From: Flavobacterium psychrophilum
GTDB taxonomy: Bacteria > Bacteroidota > Bacteroidia > Flavobacteriales > Flavobacteriaceae
Reading direction: 5' to 3'
Assembly: GCA_022730285.1 (NCBI GenBank)
Contig: DZCQ01000002.1
Coordinates: 66,326-130,325, forward strand
Length of the DNA: 64,000 bases
This document shows, one piece after another, positions 45,342-53,846 of this stretch. How positions within the stretch are numbered: position 1 is the first letter of the stretch; each line of letters starts with the position of its first letter. Below the pieces are notes generated by a model. The model was not told where the DNA came from. It searched no databases and saw only the letters and a program-made list of their open reading frames with translations. A program made the translations under genes and the position numbers.

Positions 45342-46265
45342 ATGAAGGAACTAAGTGTAAATCATTTATTAGGAATAAAATATATCACAGAAAACGATAT
45401 TCAATTAGTATTTGAAACGGCTAATCATTTTAAAGAAGTAATTAATAGACCGATAAAAAAAGTGCCATCTTTACGAGATATTACCATTGCAAATATATTC
45501 TTTGAAAATAGCACACGCACAAAACTTTCTTTTGAATTGGCACAAAAACGACTTTCAGCAGATGTGCTAAATTTTGCAAGTTCTAGTTCCTCAGTAACCA
45601 AAGGAGAAACTTTAATAGATACGGTTAATAATATTTTAGCAATGAAAGTAGATATGATTGTAATGCGACATCCATCGGTAGGAGCAGCTCACTTTTTGTC
45701 GAAAAATATAAAAGCAACTATTATTAATGCTGGTGATGGCACACACGAACATCCTACACAAGGATTGTTGGATGCATATACTATTCAAGAAAAATTAAAA
45801 GATTTGACAGGTAAGAAAATTGTAATTGTTGGAGATATTTTGCATTCTAGAGTTGCACTATCTAATATTTATACTTTGCAAAAACTTGGTGCAGAAGTTG
45901 CTGTATGTGGCCCTAATAGCTTAATTCCTAAATATATAAATTCCTTAGGCGTAATATACGAGCCAAACTTGCACAAAGCTTTGCAATGGTGCGATGTTGC
46001 AAATGTTTTGAGAGTTCAAAATGAACGACTAGATACTAGTTATTTTCCTTCCACAAGAGAATATATTATGCAATTTGGTATTACAAAAACACTATTAGAT
46101 TCCTTGGATAAAGAAATTATTATTATGCATCCAGGACCAATAAATCGTGGAGTAGAACTAACTTCTGATGTGGCTGATTCTGAACAATCTGTTATATTAA
46201 ATCAGGTGGAAAATGGTGTGGCAATACGAATGGCAGTTATTTATTTATTAGCCTCAAAAATTTAA
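45342..46265 (+). CDS. pyrB: aspartate carbamoyltransferase catalytic subunit
   Basis: This 307-aa enzyme makes carbamoyl-aspartate in pyrimidine synthesis. The carbamoyl-phosphate motif is 'FENSTRTKLSFE', with 'HPTQGLLDAYTI' and 'MHPGPINRGVEL' completing the site. There is no pyrI beside it, so it is the PyrR-associated type regulated by transcription rather than by CTP. It starts one base after pyrR and ends 5 nt before the small STAS-like gene. Confidence 0.97.
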   Translation: MKELSVNHLLGIKYITENDIQLVFETANHFKEVINRPIKKVPSLRDITIANIFFENSTRTKLSFELAQKRLSADVLNFASSSSSVTKGETLIDTVNNILAMKVDMIVMRHPSVGAAHFLSKNIKATIINAGDGTHEHPTQGLLDAYTIQEKLKDLTGKKIVIVGDILHSRVALSNIYTLQKLGAEVAVCGPNSLIPKYINSLGVIYEPNLHKALQWCDVANVLRVQNERLDTSYFPSTREYIMQFGITKTLLDSLDKEIIIMHPGPINRGVELTSDVADSEQSVILNQVENGVAIRMAVIYLLASKI

Positions 46266-46270
46266 AATTT

Positions 46271-46600
46271 ATGAAAGTAGAACAAAAAGGAAGTACAATT
46301 ATTATCAAAGATACACAAGGTGATTTTTTGGTATTTACAGAGAAATTAAACCATGAGTTTTTGACTTTCAGTAAGCATAACGTAATTATAGATTTATCTT
46401 TGTATCAATCCATCCCAACTGAAAATTTAAAAGAAATAGAAGAATTTTCTAAAAAAATTAAAAAACTCAAAAAGTCGTTCATACTTGTAATTCCTGAATT
46501 TGATTTTAACAAAAACACCAAATTTACTATTGTGCCATCTGTTTTAGAAGCTCATGATATGATAGAACTAGACGAAATTGAAAGAGATTTAGGATTTTAA
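46271..46600 (+). CDS. small STAS-like protein, 109 aa
   Basis: This 109-aa soluble protein looks like a small alpha/beta domain of STAS type ('NVIIDLSLYQSIPTENLKEI', in part, then 'SFILVIPEF' and an acidic end 'EIERDLGF'). Homologues are sometimes named ribonuclease Z by neighbour effect, but there is no metallo-beta-lactamase motif, so that name would be wrong. It lies in the pyrR-pyrB operon, 5 nt after pyrB and 10 nt before the CPBP protease gene. No function is proposed. Confidence 0.75.
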   Translation: MKVEQKGSTIIIKDTQGDFLVFTEKLNHEFLTFSKHNVIIDLSLYQSIPTENLKEIEEFSKKIKKLKKSFILVIPEFDFNKNTKFTIVPSVLEAHDMIELDEIERDLGF

Positions 46601-46610
46601 CACACATACA

Positions 46611-47507
46611 ATGTACATAGAACAAATTAAAAAATTAAAACCAAAATTAGGATTGTATTTACCAATTCCAATATTTTTTTTCCTATTAATGTTACTTAAT
46701 TTTATTGCTATAAAACTTCTTAATTTAGATGTAAATGCAATTATGAAGCAAGAAATAGCTACAAAAGGAATGAATCGTTTTTTTACAGAAAATATGATTC
46801 CTTTTGTAATAGGAATTTTGTTCTTATTTTTTTGGGTCAAATTTATTCAAAAACAAAGCATTATTCAATTAACTACTTCTAGAAAAAAAATAGATTGGAA
46901 CAGATTCTTTTTTGCATTCCTTTTATGGGCAAGTATTACCATACTAATTACAGTTGCTAGTTATCTGATAGAGCCTGCTGACTATATTTTAACATTTAAT
47001 AGCACTAAATTTTTTACATTTCTTGTTATTGCCATCTTGTTAATTCCGATACAAACTAGTTTTGAAGAATATTTATTCAGAGGACATATTATGCAAGGTT
47101 TAGGAGTAGCAACTAATAGTAAATGGATACCTTTATTAGTAACCTCTGTTACTTTTGGATTAATGCATATTGGAAATCCAGAAGTAGAAGAAATGGGGTA
47201 TGGCATCTTAATTTATTACATTGGAACAGGATTTTTTCTAGGAATTTTAACCTTAATGGACGATGGGTTGGAATTATCCATGGGATTTCATGCGGCAAAT
47301 AATTTGATTACAGCATTGCTAGTCACTTCCGATTGGACTGCTTTTCAAACAGATTCCATTTTAAAAGATATGGCAAAACCATCTGCAGGATTTGATGTTC
47401 TACTACCTGTATTTGTTGTTTATCCAATACTTTTATTTATTTTTAATAAAAAATACCAATGGCAACATTGGAAGCAAAAACTAACAGGAAAATTAGAATT
47501 AATATAA
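46611..47507 (+). CDS. CPBP family intramembrane glutamic endopeptidase
   Basis: This 298-aa membrane protein has about seven hydrophobic segments and the Abi/CPBP motifs: Glu152-Glu153 and Arg157 in 'FEEYLFRG', His186 in 'FGLMHIGNP', and 'GFHAANN' near residue 236. The family includes Rce1-type prenyl-protein proteases and bacteriocin-immunity proteins; the substrate is unknown. It is in the pyrR-pyrB-menE run, 10 nt after the STAS-like gene. Confidence 0.92.
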   Translation: MYIEQIKKLKPKLGLYLPIPIFFFLLMLLNFIAIKLLNLDVNAIMKQEIATKGMNRFFTENMIPFVIGILFLFFWVKFIQKQSIIQLTTSRKKIDWNRFFFAFLLWASITILITVASYLIEPADYILTFNSTKFFTFLVIAILLIPIQTSFEEYLFRGHIMQGLGVATNSKWIPLLVTSVTFGLMHIGNPEVEEMGYGILIYYIGTGFFLGILTLMDDGLELSMGFHAANNLITALLVTSDWTAFQTDSILKDMAKPSAGFDVLLPVFVVYPILLFIFNKKYQWQHWKQKLTGKLELI

Positions 47508-47527
47508 AATAACCTTTTTAGCATAGT

Positions 47528-48589
47528 ATGACAAATATCTCTAACAAAAGTGTTCACAACAAATTTAAATTAAACGGTTACCATTTAACCAAAGACGATT
47601 TATGTAGAGTGGCGTATAGCTTTATTAAAGAAGGCGAAGAATTTGAAAAACCAGTTGGTGCATTTCTACTAGATTGGTTTAATGATAATTCCTATTTAGA
47701 AATGAGCACTTCTGGAACCACAGGCGTACCTAAGATTATAAAAATAGAAAAGCAAGCAATGATTAATTCAGCCATTGCAACTGGAGACTTTTTTAATTTA
47801 GAACCAGGAAATAGTATTCTAAATTGTTTATCAGTAAAGTATATAGCAGGCAAAATGATGTTTATTCGAGCGTTTATTCTAGGTTTAGAAATGGATTTTG
47901 TTGCCCCAAGCTCGCATCCAATGGATAGAATAGACAAGACATACGATTTTGCAGCAATGGTACCCATGCAAGCAGAAAATTCTTTAGATAAGTTACATCA
48001 AATAAAAAAACTTATTGTAGGAGGCGTTAAAATGTGCAATCCTTTACAAAATAAACTGTTACAATCTTCCACAGAGGTTTATGAAACGTATAGTATGACT
48101 GAAACCGTGACACATATTGCAGCAAGAAAAATTGGAGAAAATGCCTTTACAATTTTCCCAAATATGGACATTTCACAAGACAATAGAAATTGTTTAGTTA
48201 TCTCTGCACCAAGTTTAAATGTAGAGGAAATAGTTACAAATGATATTGTAGAAATTGTAGCACCAAATAAATTTAAATGGCTAGGAAGATATGACACAAT
48301 TGTAAATAGTGGTGGTGTAAAATTAATACCAGAACAAATAGAAGCAAAATTAACTCCACACATAAAACAACGATTTTTCTTAGCAGGTTTTCCAGATGAT
48401 ACTCTTGGAGAAATGCTTGTCATACTAATTGAAGGAGAAAAATATGATTTGGATACTACAATTTTTGAAAATTTAGATAAATACGAAAAACCAAAACAAA
48501 TTATTTTTGTTCCACACTTTTTAGAAACAGAAACAAATAAAGTTAAGCGTAAAGAAATAGTTTCTTTATATATAAATAGGAATGTTTAA
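47528..48589 (+). CDS. menE: O-succinylbenzoate-CoA ligase (AMP-binding)
   Basis: This 353-aa adenylate-forming enzyme activates o-succinylbenzoate in menaquinone synthesis. The P-loop is 'STSGTTGVPKIIK', with 'YETYSMTETVTHIA', 'WLGRYDTIVNSGGVKL' and the C-terminal lysine segment 'ETNKVKRKEI'. It is shorter than E. coli MenE (about 450 aa) because the N-terminal region is reduced, as in other Bacteroidota. Its last 8 nt overlap the CLC gene. Confidence 0.9.
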   Translation: MTNISNKSVHNKFKLNGYHLTKDDLCRVAYSFIKEGEEFEKPVGAFLLDWFNDNSYLEMSTSGTTGVPKIIKIEKQAMINSAIATGDFFNLEPGNSILNCLSVKYIAGKMMFIRAFILGLEMDFVAPSSHPMDRIDKTYDFAAMVPMQAENSLDKLHQIKKLIVGGVKMCNPLQNKLLQSSTEVYETYSMTETVTHIAARKIGENAFTIFPNMDISQDNRNCLVISAPSLNVEEIVTNDIVEIVAPNKFKWLGRYDTIVNSGGVKLIPEQIEAKLTPHIKQRFFLAGFPDDTLGEMLVILIEGEKYDLDTTIFENLDKYEKPKQIIFVPHFLETETNKVKRKEIVSLYINRNV

Positions 48590-49841
48590 AAATTATATAT
48601 ACGATTTCTTTTTTAGAAAATACCCAGCTAGTTTTTACATTTTTAAATGGTTGCTAATTAGTACAGTAATAGGTGTACTTGTTGGAAGTGCAACAGCAGG
48701 CTTTTTACAATCGTTAGACTGGGTCACTAATTTAAGAGAAAAAAATAGTTGGCTACTAGCATTTTTGCCATTAGCAGGATTATTCATAGGATTTTTATAC
48801 CATTATTTAGGCAAAAAAATAGAATCTGGTAACAATCTTTTAATAGACACAATTAATAATCCAAAGGGAACTATTCCTTTTAGAATGGCACCTTTTGTAT
48901 ATTTATCCACCATAATTACACATCTTTTTGGAGGTTCTGCTGGACGAGAAGGCACTGCCTTACAAATAGCTGGGGCAATTTCAGATCAATTTAGCAAACC
49001 ATTTAAAATTTCCAAAAATGAACGCCAAATTTTAATTATAGCATCTATTGCAGCTGGTTTTGGAGCAGTTTTTGGAACACCTCTTGCAGGTGCAATATTT
49101 GCACTAGAAGTGTTTTTAATTGGTCGAATTAAATATAATGCCATATTTCCCGCTTTTGCAGCAGCAATTATTGCAAATGTTGTTACTAAACTATGGAATA
49201 CCCATCATTCACATTTTGAAATTAGTGCTATTCCAGAGGTTTCTTGGATTACTATTTTATATGCAATTATTGCAGGAATAATCTTTGGAATTTGTGCCGC
49301 TTTTTTTAGCAAATCTTTACATTTTGTAAATATTTTTTTTAAAAATAATATAAAATATCCACCATTAAGACCATTTGTTGGAGGTATAGTTATTGCCCTA
49401 AGTGTTTGGTTGCTAGGAACTACAGAATATATAGGCTTGGGAATTCCAAATATTTTAAAATCTTTTCAAAGTGTTTCGCCAGGAGAGGAATTTATTCTCA
49501 AAATTATTTTTACAGTTATCACTTTAGGCTCCGGGTTTAAAGGCGGCGAGGTTACACCTTTGTTTTTTATAGGAGCAACTTTGGGTAGCTTTTTATCGCT
49601 GTTTATACCATTACCCTTCGCATTATTAGCAAGTATGGGTTTCATTTCAGTGCTTGTTGGAGCTACTAATACACCACTAGCTGGAGTTGTAATGGGTTTG
49701 GAAATTTTTGGAAATCAACCAAGTGTATATATCGCTATTGCGGCAATTGTAGCATATTTGCTTTCTGGAAATACAGGAATATATAAAAGCCAACTACTTT
49801 TAGAATCAAAGCATTCGAATGAAAATAGTCTTCACAAATAG
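48582..49841 (+). CDS. CLC-type anion transporter, likely CLC-F (fluoride) branch
   Basis: This 419-aa CLC protein has about ten membrane helices. The gating glutamate is Glu123 in 'GGSAGREGTALQ'. Two motifs differ from chloride-type CLC: the helix D region reads ESGNNLLID (81-89) instead of GSGIP, and GREGT replaces GREGP. I recall both as marks of the fluoride/proton antiporters (CLC-F, EriC-F), so I favour fluoride export. 'GSGFKGGEVTPLFFIGA' is the helix N region. The start overlaps menE by 8 nt. No fluoride riboswitch was recognised upstream. Confidence 0.85.
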   Translation: MFKNYIYDFFFRKYPASFYIFKWLLISTVIGVLVGSATAGFLQSLDWVTNLREKNSWLLAFLPLAGLFIGFLYHYLGKKIESGNNLLIDTINNPKGTIPFRMAPFVYLSTIITHLFGGSAGREGTALQIAGAISDQFSKPFKISKNERQILIIASIAAGFGAVFGTPLAGAIFALEVFLIGRIKYNAIFPAFAAAIIANVVTKLWNTHHSHFEISAIPEVSWITILYAIIAGIIFGICAAFFSKSLHFVNIFFKNNIKYPPLRPFVGGIVIALSVWLLGTTEYIGLGIPNILKSFQSVSPGEEFILKIIFTVITLGSGFKGGEVTPLFFIGATLGSFLSLFIPLPFALLASMGFISVLVGATNTPLAGVVMGLEIFGNQPSVYIAIAAIVAYLLSGNTGIYKSQLLLESKHSNENSLHK

Positions 49842-49891
49842 TAATTTATTTAGGCGTTTAAATTTTATAAAAAGCAGCAAAAACACTATTT

Positions 49892-49986
49892 GGGCGTGTC
49901 CCTCCGTAAACTACGGGTCGGGCTATCCGCTAAATCTTTTGTTACACTATCGCTTCACAAAAGGATATCGCTTCTATCCCTCACGC
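49892..49986 (-). repeat. dispersed structured intergenic repeat, copy 2
   Basis: Read on the minus strand it begins GCGTGAGGGATAGAAG and ends GGGACACGCCC, like copy 1. The outer arms are 49982-49986 and 49894-49898. The first hairpin pairs 49957-49963 with 49936-49942 and the second pairs 49912-49916 with 49904-49908; both differ in sequence from copy 1. It fills the gap between the convergent CLC and ABM genes. Confidence 0.85.
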
Positions 49987-50020
49987 AAAAAAACACACAG
50001 AAAACAGATAAAATCGGCAT

Positions 50021-50317
50021 TTATGGCAAGGAGACTAGATTTTTAACACTCCAAGCCTCAGCTTTTGCGTTAAACAACAATTTAGTTTTACTCCAAATTT
50101 CTTTAAACAAATCAGATTGCCTATAATTTTCTAAATCCATCTCACTTTCCCAATAAGTATAAGTAAAAAAGATGTTCGGATTATTGAAATCTTGATGTAG
50201 TTCTACTAATTTATTTCCTTTAAAACCTCTAATTTTGTGTTTTATCAATTCAAAATCGAACAGGAACGTTTCAATATTATCTTCATGAAAATGCAATTTT
50301 ACAATACGTATAAGCAT
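50021..50317 (-). CDS. antibiotic biosynthesis monooxygenase (ABM) domain protein
   Basis: This 98-aa protein has the ferredoxin-like ABM pattern ('MLIRIVKLHFHEDNIETF', 'GNKLVELHQDFNNPNIFFTY', in part, 'YWESEMDLENYRQSDLFKEI', in part). Family members are small dimeric monooxygenases or quinol-type oxygenases; in many bacteria the reaction is unknown. It stands alone, convergent to the CLC gene and 27 nt from the next gene on its strand. Confidence 0.87.
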   Translation of the reverse strand: MLIRIVKLHFHEDNIETFLFDFELIKHKIRGFKGNKLVELHQDFNNPNIFFTYTYWESEMDLENYRQSDLFKEIWSKTKLLFNAKAEAWSVKNLVSLP

Positions 50318-50344
50318 ATTTGTTTTTAAAATTTAATTGTTTTT

Positions 50345-51172
50345 TTAACCTAAAAAAGTAACAGTTACAATATCTTGTTTTTTTAACCCTAATAACGATT
50401 CAGCAGACCCCACAGTTTTAGAATTACTTTTATAAATAGCAATTTCTAAAAAACCTGCATTGTTAAACAAAGCAAGCTTTTCGCCTTCAAAATCTCTTAA
50501 AACAAACTTGGAATCTACCTTAAAATCGGAATAATTGACGTGAATTCTTTTTATAATTTGATTACCAAACCTAATTTCAAAAGGTCTGTTATTTGCAGTT
50601 TCTAAAAACATTTTTTCAGTAATATTTGTAATACAATTCCCATAATTATCTATATAAATTACAAAGCCTTTTAGGCTATTTTTATCAGATGAAATGCTAG
50701 AATTAAGCTGATTTATTGTTTTAATAGTGCTTATTTCGACACCAATTTTGTTTAAGTTTTCATTTTTTGCTAATTTGCTAGCAGCAAGTGCAAATACATG
50801 GAAACTTGTGTTTTTTTCGTATAAATCTTTGATATCAATCTCTATTAATTTATCAGGCATCATTTCACGTATTAAAATACTTAAAATTCCATTATCAGCA
50901 CAAATAAAAAAATGATTGTTCCATAGCATTGCAATGGCTTTTGTATTTTCTGTCAATTCACTTTCTACTCCAATAATATGAATGCTTTTTTCAGGGAAAT
51001 TTGCATAAGAAGCAAGAATAATGTAGGCAGCTTCTGTGCTGTTAAATGGCTCCACGGTATGTGAAATATCTATAATAGTAGCCTCTGGATATTCCGATAT
51101 TATTCTTCCTTTTAAGGCTCCTACAAAGTAGTCTTTTATTCCAAAATCGGTAGTGAGTGTAATTATTGACAT
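50345..51172 (-). CDS. SAM hydroxide adenosyltransferase (DUF62)
   Basis: This 275-aa enzyme family hydrolyses S-adenosylmethionine to adenosine and methionine. The signature 'ITLTTDFGIKDYFVGALKG', 'IIDISHTVEPFN', 'ICADNGILS' and the C-terminal 'YIDNYGNCITNI' are all present. The start was moved to the ATG giving MSIITLTTDFG; the frame is open 20 codons further, but those residues are not family-like. It diverges from phoH and is followed by the ABM gene. Confidence 0.93.
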   Translation of the reverse strand: MSIITLTTDFGIKDYFVGALKGRIISEYPEATIIDISHTVEPFNSTEAAYIILASYANFPEKSIHIIGVESELTENTKAIAMLWNNHFFICADNGILSILIREMMPDKLIEIDIKDLYEKNTSFHVFALAASKLAKNENLNKIGVEISTIKTINQLNSSISSDKNSLKGFVIYIDNYGNCITNITEKMFLETANNRPFEIRFGNQIIKRIHVNYSDFKVDSKFVLRDFEGEKLALFNNAGFLEIAIYKSNSKTVGSAESLLGLKKQDIVTVTFLG

Positions 51173-51267
51173 TATTTTGTTTATAACTATTTCAAAAATG
51201 AGAATACAAATTTCGTAAGTTTGATATTGCAAAGCTAAACTTATTTTTTAATTTAATCTATCTACTT

Positions 51268-52218
51268 TTGAACGAAAGAATCATTGAATTACACGACATT
51301 GCTCCAAAAGAATTTTGGGGAATACAAGATACTCATCTTGAGATAATTAAAAGGTATTATCCAAAGCTAAAAATTATTGCACGAGGCACTACTCTTAAAG
51401 TGTTTGGCGAGAAAGAAGAGCTAGACGAATTTGAAAAAAGGTTTAATAGACTTATCACTCACTTTACTCGATACAATACTATTGATGCAAACGTTATAGA
51501 TCGTGTTATTCTAAGCGATTCACGAGAAGAACAAAAAATGCTAGATAGCGACAAAATTTTAGTGCATGGAATTGGTGGAAAGTTAATTAAAGCGATGACA
51601 CCAAACCAGCAACTACTTGTAGATACGGTTTTTAAAAACGATATGGTTTTTGCTATTGGCCCTGCTGGAACAGGAAAAACATATACTGGAGTTGCACTTG
51701 CCGTGAAAGCGTTAAAAGAAAAACAGGTTAAAAGAATAATTTTGACCAGACCAGCTGTAGAAGCTGGGGAAAATCTAGGTTTTTTGCCTGGAGATATGAA
51801 AGAAAAATTAGATCCTTACATGCAACCATTATACGATGCATTAAGAGATATGTTGCCACCACAAACCTTAGAAGATTACATCTTAAAAGGGATAATTCAA
51901 ATTGCTCCATTAGCTTTTATGAGAGGGAGAACCTTAGATAACGCCTTTGTAATATTAGATGAAGCACAAAATACAACACATTCTCAGATGAAAATGTTTT
52001 TAACCAGAATGGGGAAAAGTGCCAAATTTATGATAACAGGCGATCCCGGTCAGGTAGATTTGCCAAGACGCACTATATCAGGACTTAAAGAAGCTATATT
52101 AGTATTAAAAGATATTGAAGGTATCGGGATTATTTATCTTGATGATAAAGATATTGTGAGACATAGATTAGTTAAAAAAGTAATAGATGCTTACAAACAA
52201 ATTGAAAATAACGATTAA
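51268..52218 (+). CDS. PhoH family P-loop ATPase
   Basis: This 316-aa protein has an N-terminal KH-like segment (about 30-90) and the PhoH ATPase domain with Walker A 'AIGPAGTGKTYTGVAL', 'LTRPAVEAGENLGFLPGD', and Walker B 'FVILDEAQNTT'. PhoH proteins are linked to RNA metabolism and stress, though the exact reaction is debated. The start is a TTG giving MNERIIELHD, which is family-like; there is no nearby ATG. A TACTTTTG sequence overlaps this start (51263-51270), so I do not treat it as a promoter. Confidence 0.93.
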   Translation: MNERIIELHDIAPKEFWGIQDTHLEIIKRYYPKLKIIARGTTLKVFGEKEELDEFEKRFNRLITHFTRYNTIDANVIDRVILSDSREEQKMLDSDKILVHGIGGKLIKAMTPNQQLLVDTVFKNDMVFAIGPAGTGKTYTGVALAVKALKEKQVKRIILTRPAVEAGENLGFLPGDMKEKLDPYMQPLYDALRDMLPPQTLEDYILKGIIQIAPLAFMRGRTLDNAFVILDEAQNTTHSQMKMFLTRMGKSAKFMITGDPGQVDLPRRTISGLKEAILVLKDIEGIGIIYLDDKDIVRHRLVKKVIDAYKQIENND

Positions 52219-52294
52219 ATTAATGTTTTTTTAATAAAAATATTGTGTGTTTCCTAAAGATATTGTTTATTTACAACAATTTAAACTATATCTA

Positions 52295-53110
52295 TTGAAA
52301 AAAGTATTAATTACAGGTGCTGGAGGAGGATTAGGCAAAGAGTTAGCAATGCTATTTGCTACTAATAATTGGACAGTAATAGCCACCATGATTTGCTTAG
52401 ACGAAGGAAAATCTTTACAAAACATACCAAATATTTATTGTTACAAGCTTGATGTAACTTGTACCGAAAGTATAGAAAACGCAAAAAAAATAATTTTAGA
52501 AGAACATCAAAATATTGATGTGATTATTAATAATGCAGGAATCGGGTATCGCAGTTTTGTAGAACTCTCGCAAGACAAAATGATAGATGCAATTGTAAGC
52601 GTTAATTGGCTTGGTGTTGTTAAAGTTTGCAGAGCCTTTATACCCATATTTCGGGAGCAAAACAAAGGACTTTTTATTAATGTAACTTCTATCGCTGGAT
52701 TGGTAAATTTGCCATTAGGAAGTTTTTATCATTCCACCAAGAAAGCAGTTGAAAGCTTTTCTGAATGTATGAGCTATGAATTAAGTTGTTTTAATATAAA
52801 AGTTTGTACCGTGCAATTTGGAAATGTAAATACTAATTTTCAAAAAAATGTAATTAAAAATGAACCTTGCAATATAGATTCATATAATTGTTTAATGAAT
52901 AAAATTACACAACTTTTAGAGAAAAAAACCTCTAAAAATAAAAATTTAGTTCCTACAATTACCCAAAAAATATTTTTTATCGCTAACAATTCCCCTGAAA
53001 GTTTTAAACGATATACTATCGGTTTTGATGCTAAAATAATGCATTTGCTTCGGTCTAAACTTGGATATAGAATTTTTAATAATATTATTAAAAGAGCAGT
53101 GTTACGATAG
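52295..53110 (+). CDS. SDR family oxidoreductase
   Basis: This 271-aa short-chain dehydrogenase has the cofactor motif TGAGGGLG at residues 7-14, NNAG (79-82) and the catalytic Ser132, Tyr145 and Lys149 ('YHSTKK'). The substrate is unknown. I start at a TTG giving MKKVLITGAG, directly before the Rossmann strand; a GTG 48 nt upstream is in frame but would add a non-family extension. It is about 75 nt after phoH. It is more cysteine-rich than the other SDR in this window and not closely similar to it. Confidence 0.83.
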   Translation: MKKVLITGAGGGLGKELAMLFATNNWTVIATMICLDEGKSLQNIPNIYCYKLDVTCTESIENAKKIILEEHQNIDVIINNAGIGYRSFVELSQDKMIDAIVSVNWLGVVKVCRAFIPIFREQNKGLFINVTSIAGLVNLPLGSFYHSTKKAVESFSECMSYELSCFNIKVCTVQFGNVNTNFQKNVIKNEPCNIDSYNCLMNKITQLLEKKTSKNKNLVPTITQKIFFIANNSPESFKRYTIGFDAKIMHLLRSKLGYRIFNNIIKRAVLR

Positions 53111-53179
53111 TATTCTTTTTTAAGAATCAAAATAGATACAAGTTGTTTTATCTTTTATATTTACAAAAACTTTAAAATT

Positions 53180-53836
53180 ATGTTCAGAATTTTAAGCTTC
53201 CTTAGTGTTTTATTTTTACTTATATCATGTGATATTACATACGATGGAGAGACTAGATTAGTTACCAAAGCAAGATTTGTCGATTCTAATAATAATCCTA
53301 TTGCAAACATGCCAGTAGGTATTGATGTAGGAACTTCTTCTTATGGAGGAGGTGACAATGTCACGGATGCCAGTACCAATGCAAATGGAGAAGCAACAAT
53401 GGTGCTTTTAAAACCGACAAATTCTACCTATATTAGTTATATAATTAACAATTATTCGGATACTTATCATTTAAATAAAATCTTATTTACCCAAAATAAT
53501 TTTGTAAATTATGTACTAAACTTAAATACTATAATATTGTATAAACATTCCGAATTAGTAGATCTAGAAACTATTTTTACAAAGACTTCTACTACGCATA
53601 AGGAGCTAAAAAACATAAAACTCGAGGGTTCTATTTCTTATTCTGTTATAGATTTGGTAAACGGAAATAATATAAATGATTATTATACTCCAAACAAATA
53701 TAAAGTATTAAAAAACCAAACAATGGTTTTAAAATATACAATAATAGATTATTCTACCACACCATCAACCATTACTAACCATACAGAAAATGTTGTTATT
53801 GTAAACGATTCTGTTATTTATACAGTAATTTATTAA
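53180..53836 (+). CDS. hypothetical lipoprotein with Ig-like domain
   Basis: This 218-aa protein has the lipobox 'FLLISC' with Cys17 and then, over about 25-110, a carboxypeptidase-regulatory-like or bacterial Ig-like beta-sandwich ('KARFVDSNNNPIANMPVGI', 'TDASTNANGEATMVLLKPT', in parts). The rest is beta-rich and Asn/Thr-rich and has no motif I recognise. It ends 10 nt before a predicted outer-membrane barrel gene, so the two are probably one unit. No function is assigned. Confidence 0.75.
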   Translation: MFRILSFLSVLFLLISCDITYDGETRLVTKARFVDSNNNPIANMPVGIDVGTSSYGGGDNVTDASTNANGEATMVLLKPTNSTYISYIINNYSDTYHLNKILFTQNNFVNYVLNLNTIILYKHSELVDLETIFTKTSTTHKELKNIKLEGSISYSVIDLVNGNNINDYYTPNKYKVLKNQTMVLKYTIIDYSTTPSTITNHTENVVIVNDSVIYTVIY

Positions 53837-53846
53837 TTTTTTTGAA

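Noticed and set aside
47508-48581. Fluoride riboswitch ahead of menE or the CLC gene
   Set aside because: The gap before menE is 20 nt and the CLC start overlaps menE, so there is no room, and no matching motif was seen.
49819-50126. Two overlapping open frames (75 and 78 aa) downstream of the CLC gene
   Set aside because: They lie in the structured repeat and the convergent ABM gene; the sequences are low-complexity and have no family character.
51263-51270. TACTTTTG as the phoH -7 promoter box
   Set aside because: It overlaps the TTG start codon, so a transcript from it would lack the start; the TTG start is better supported.
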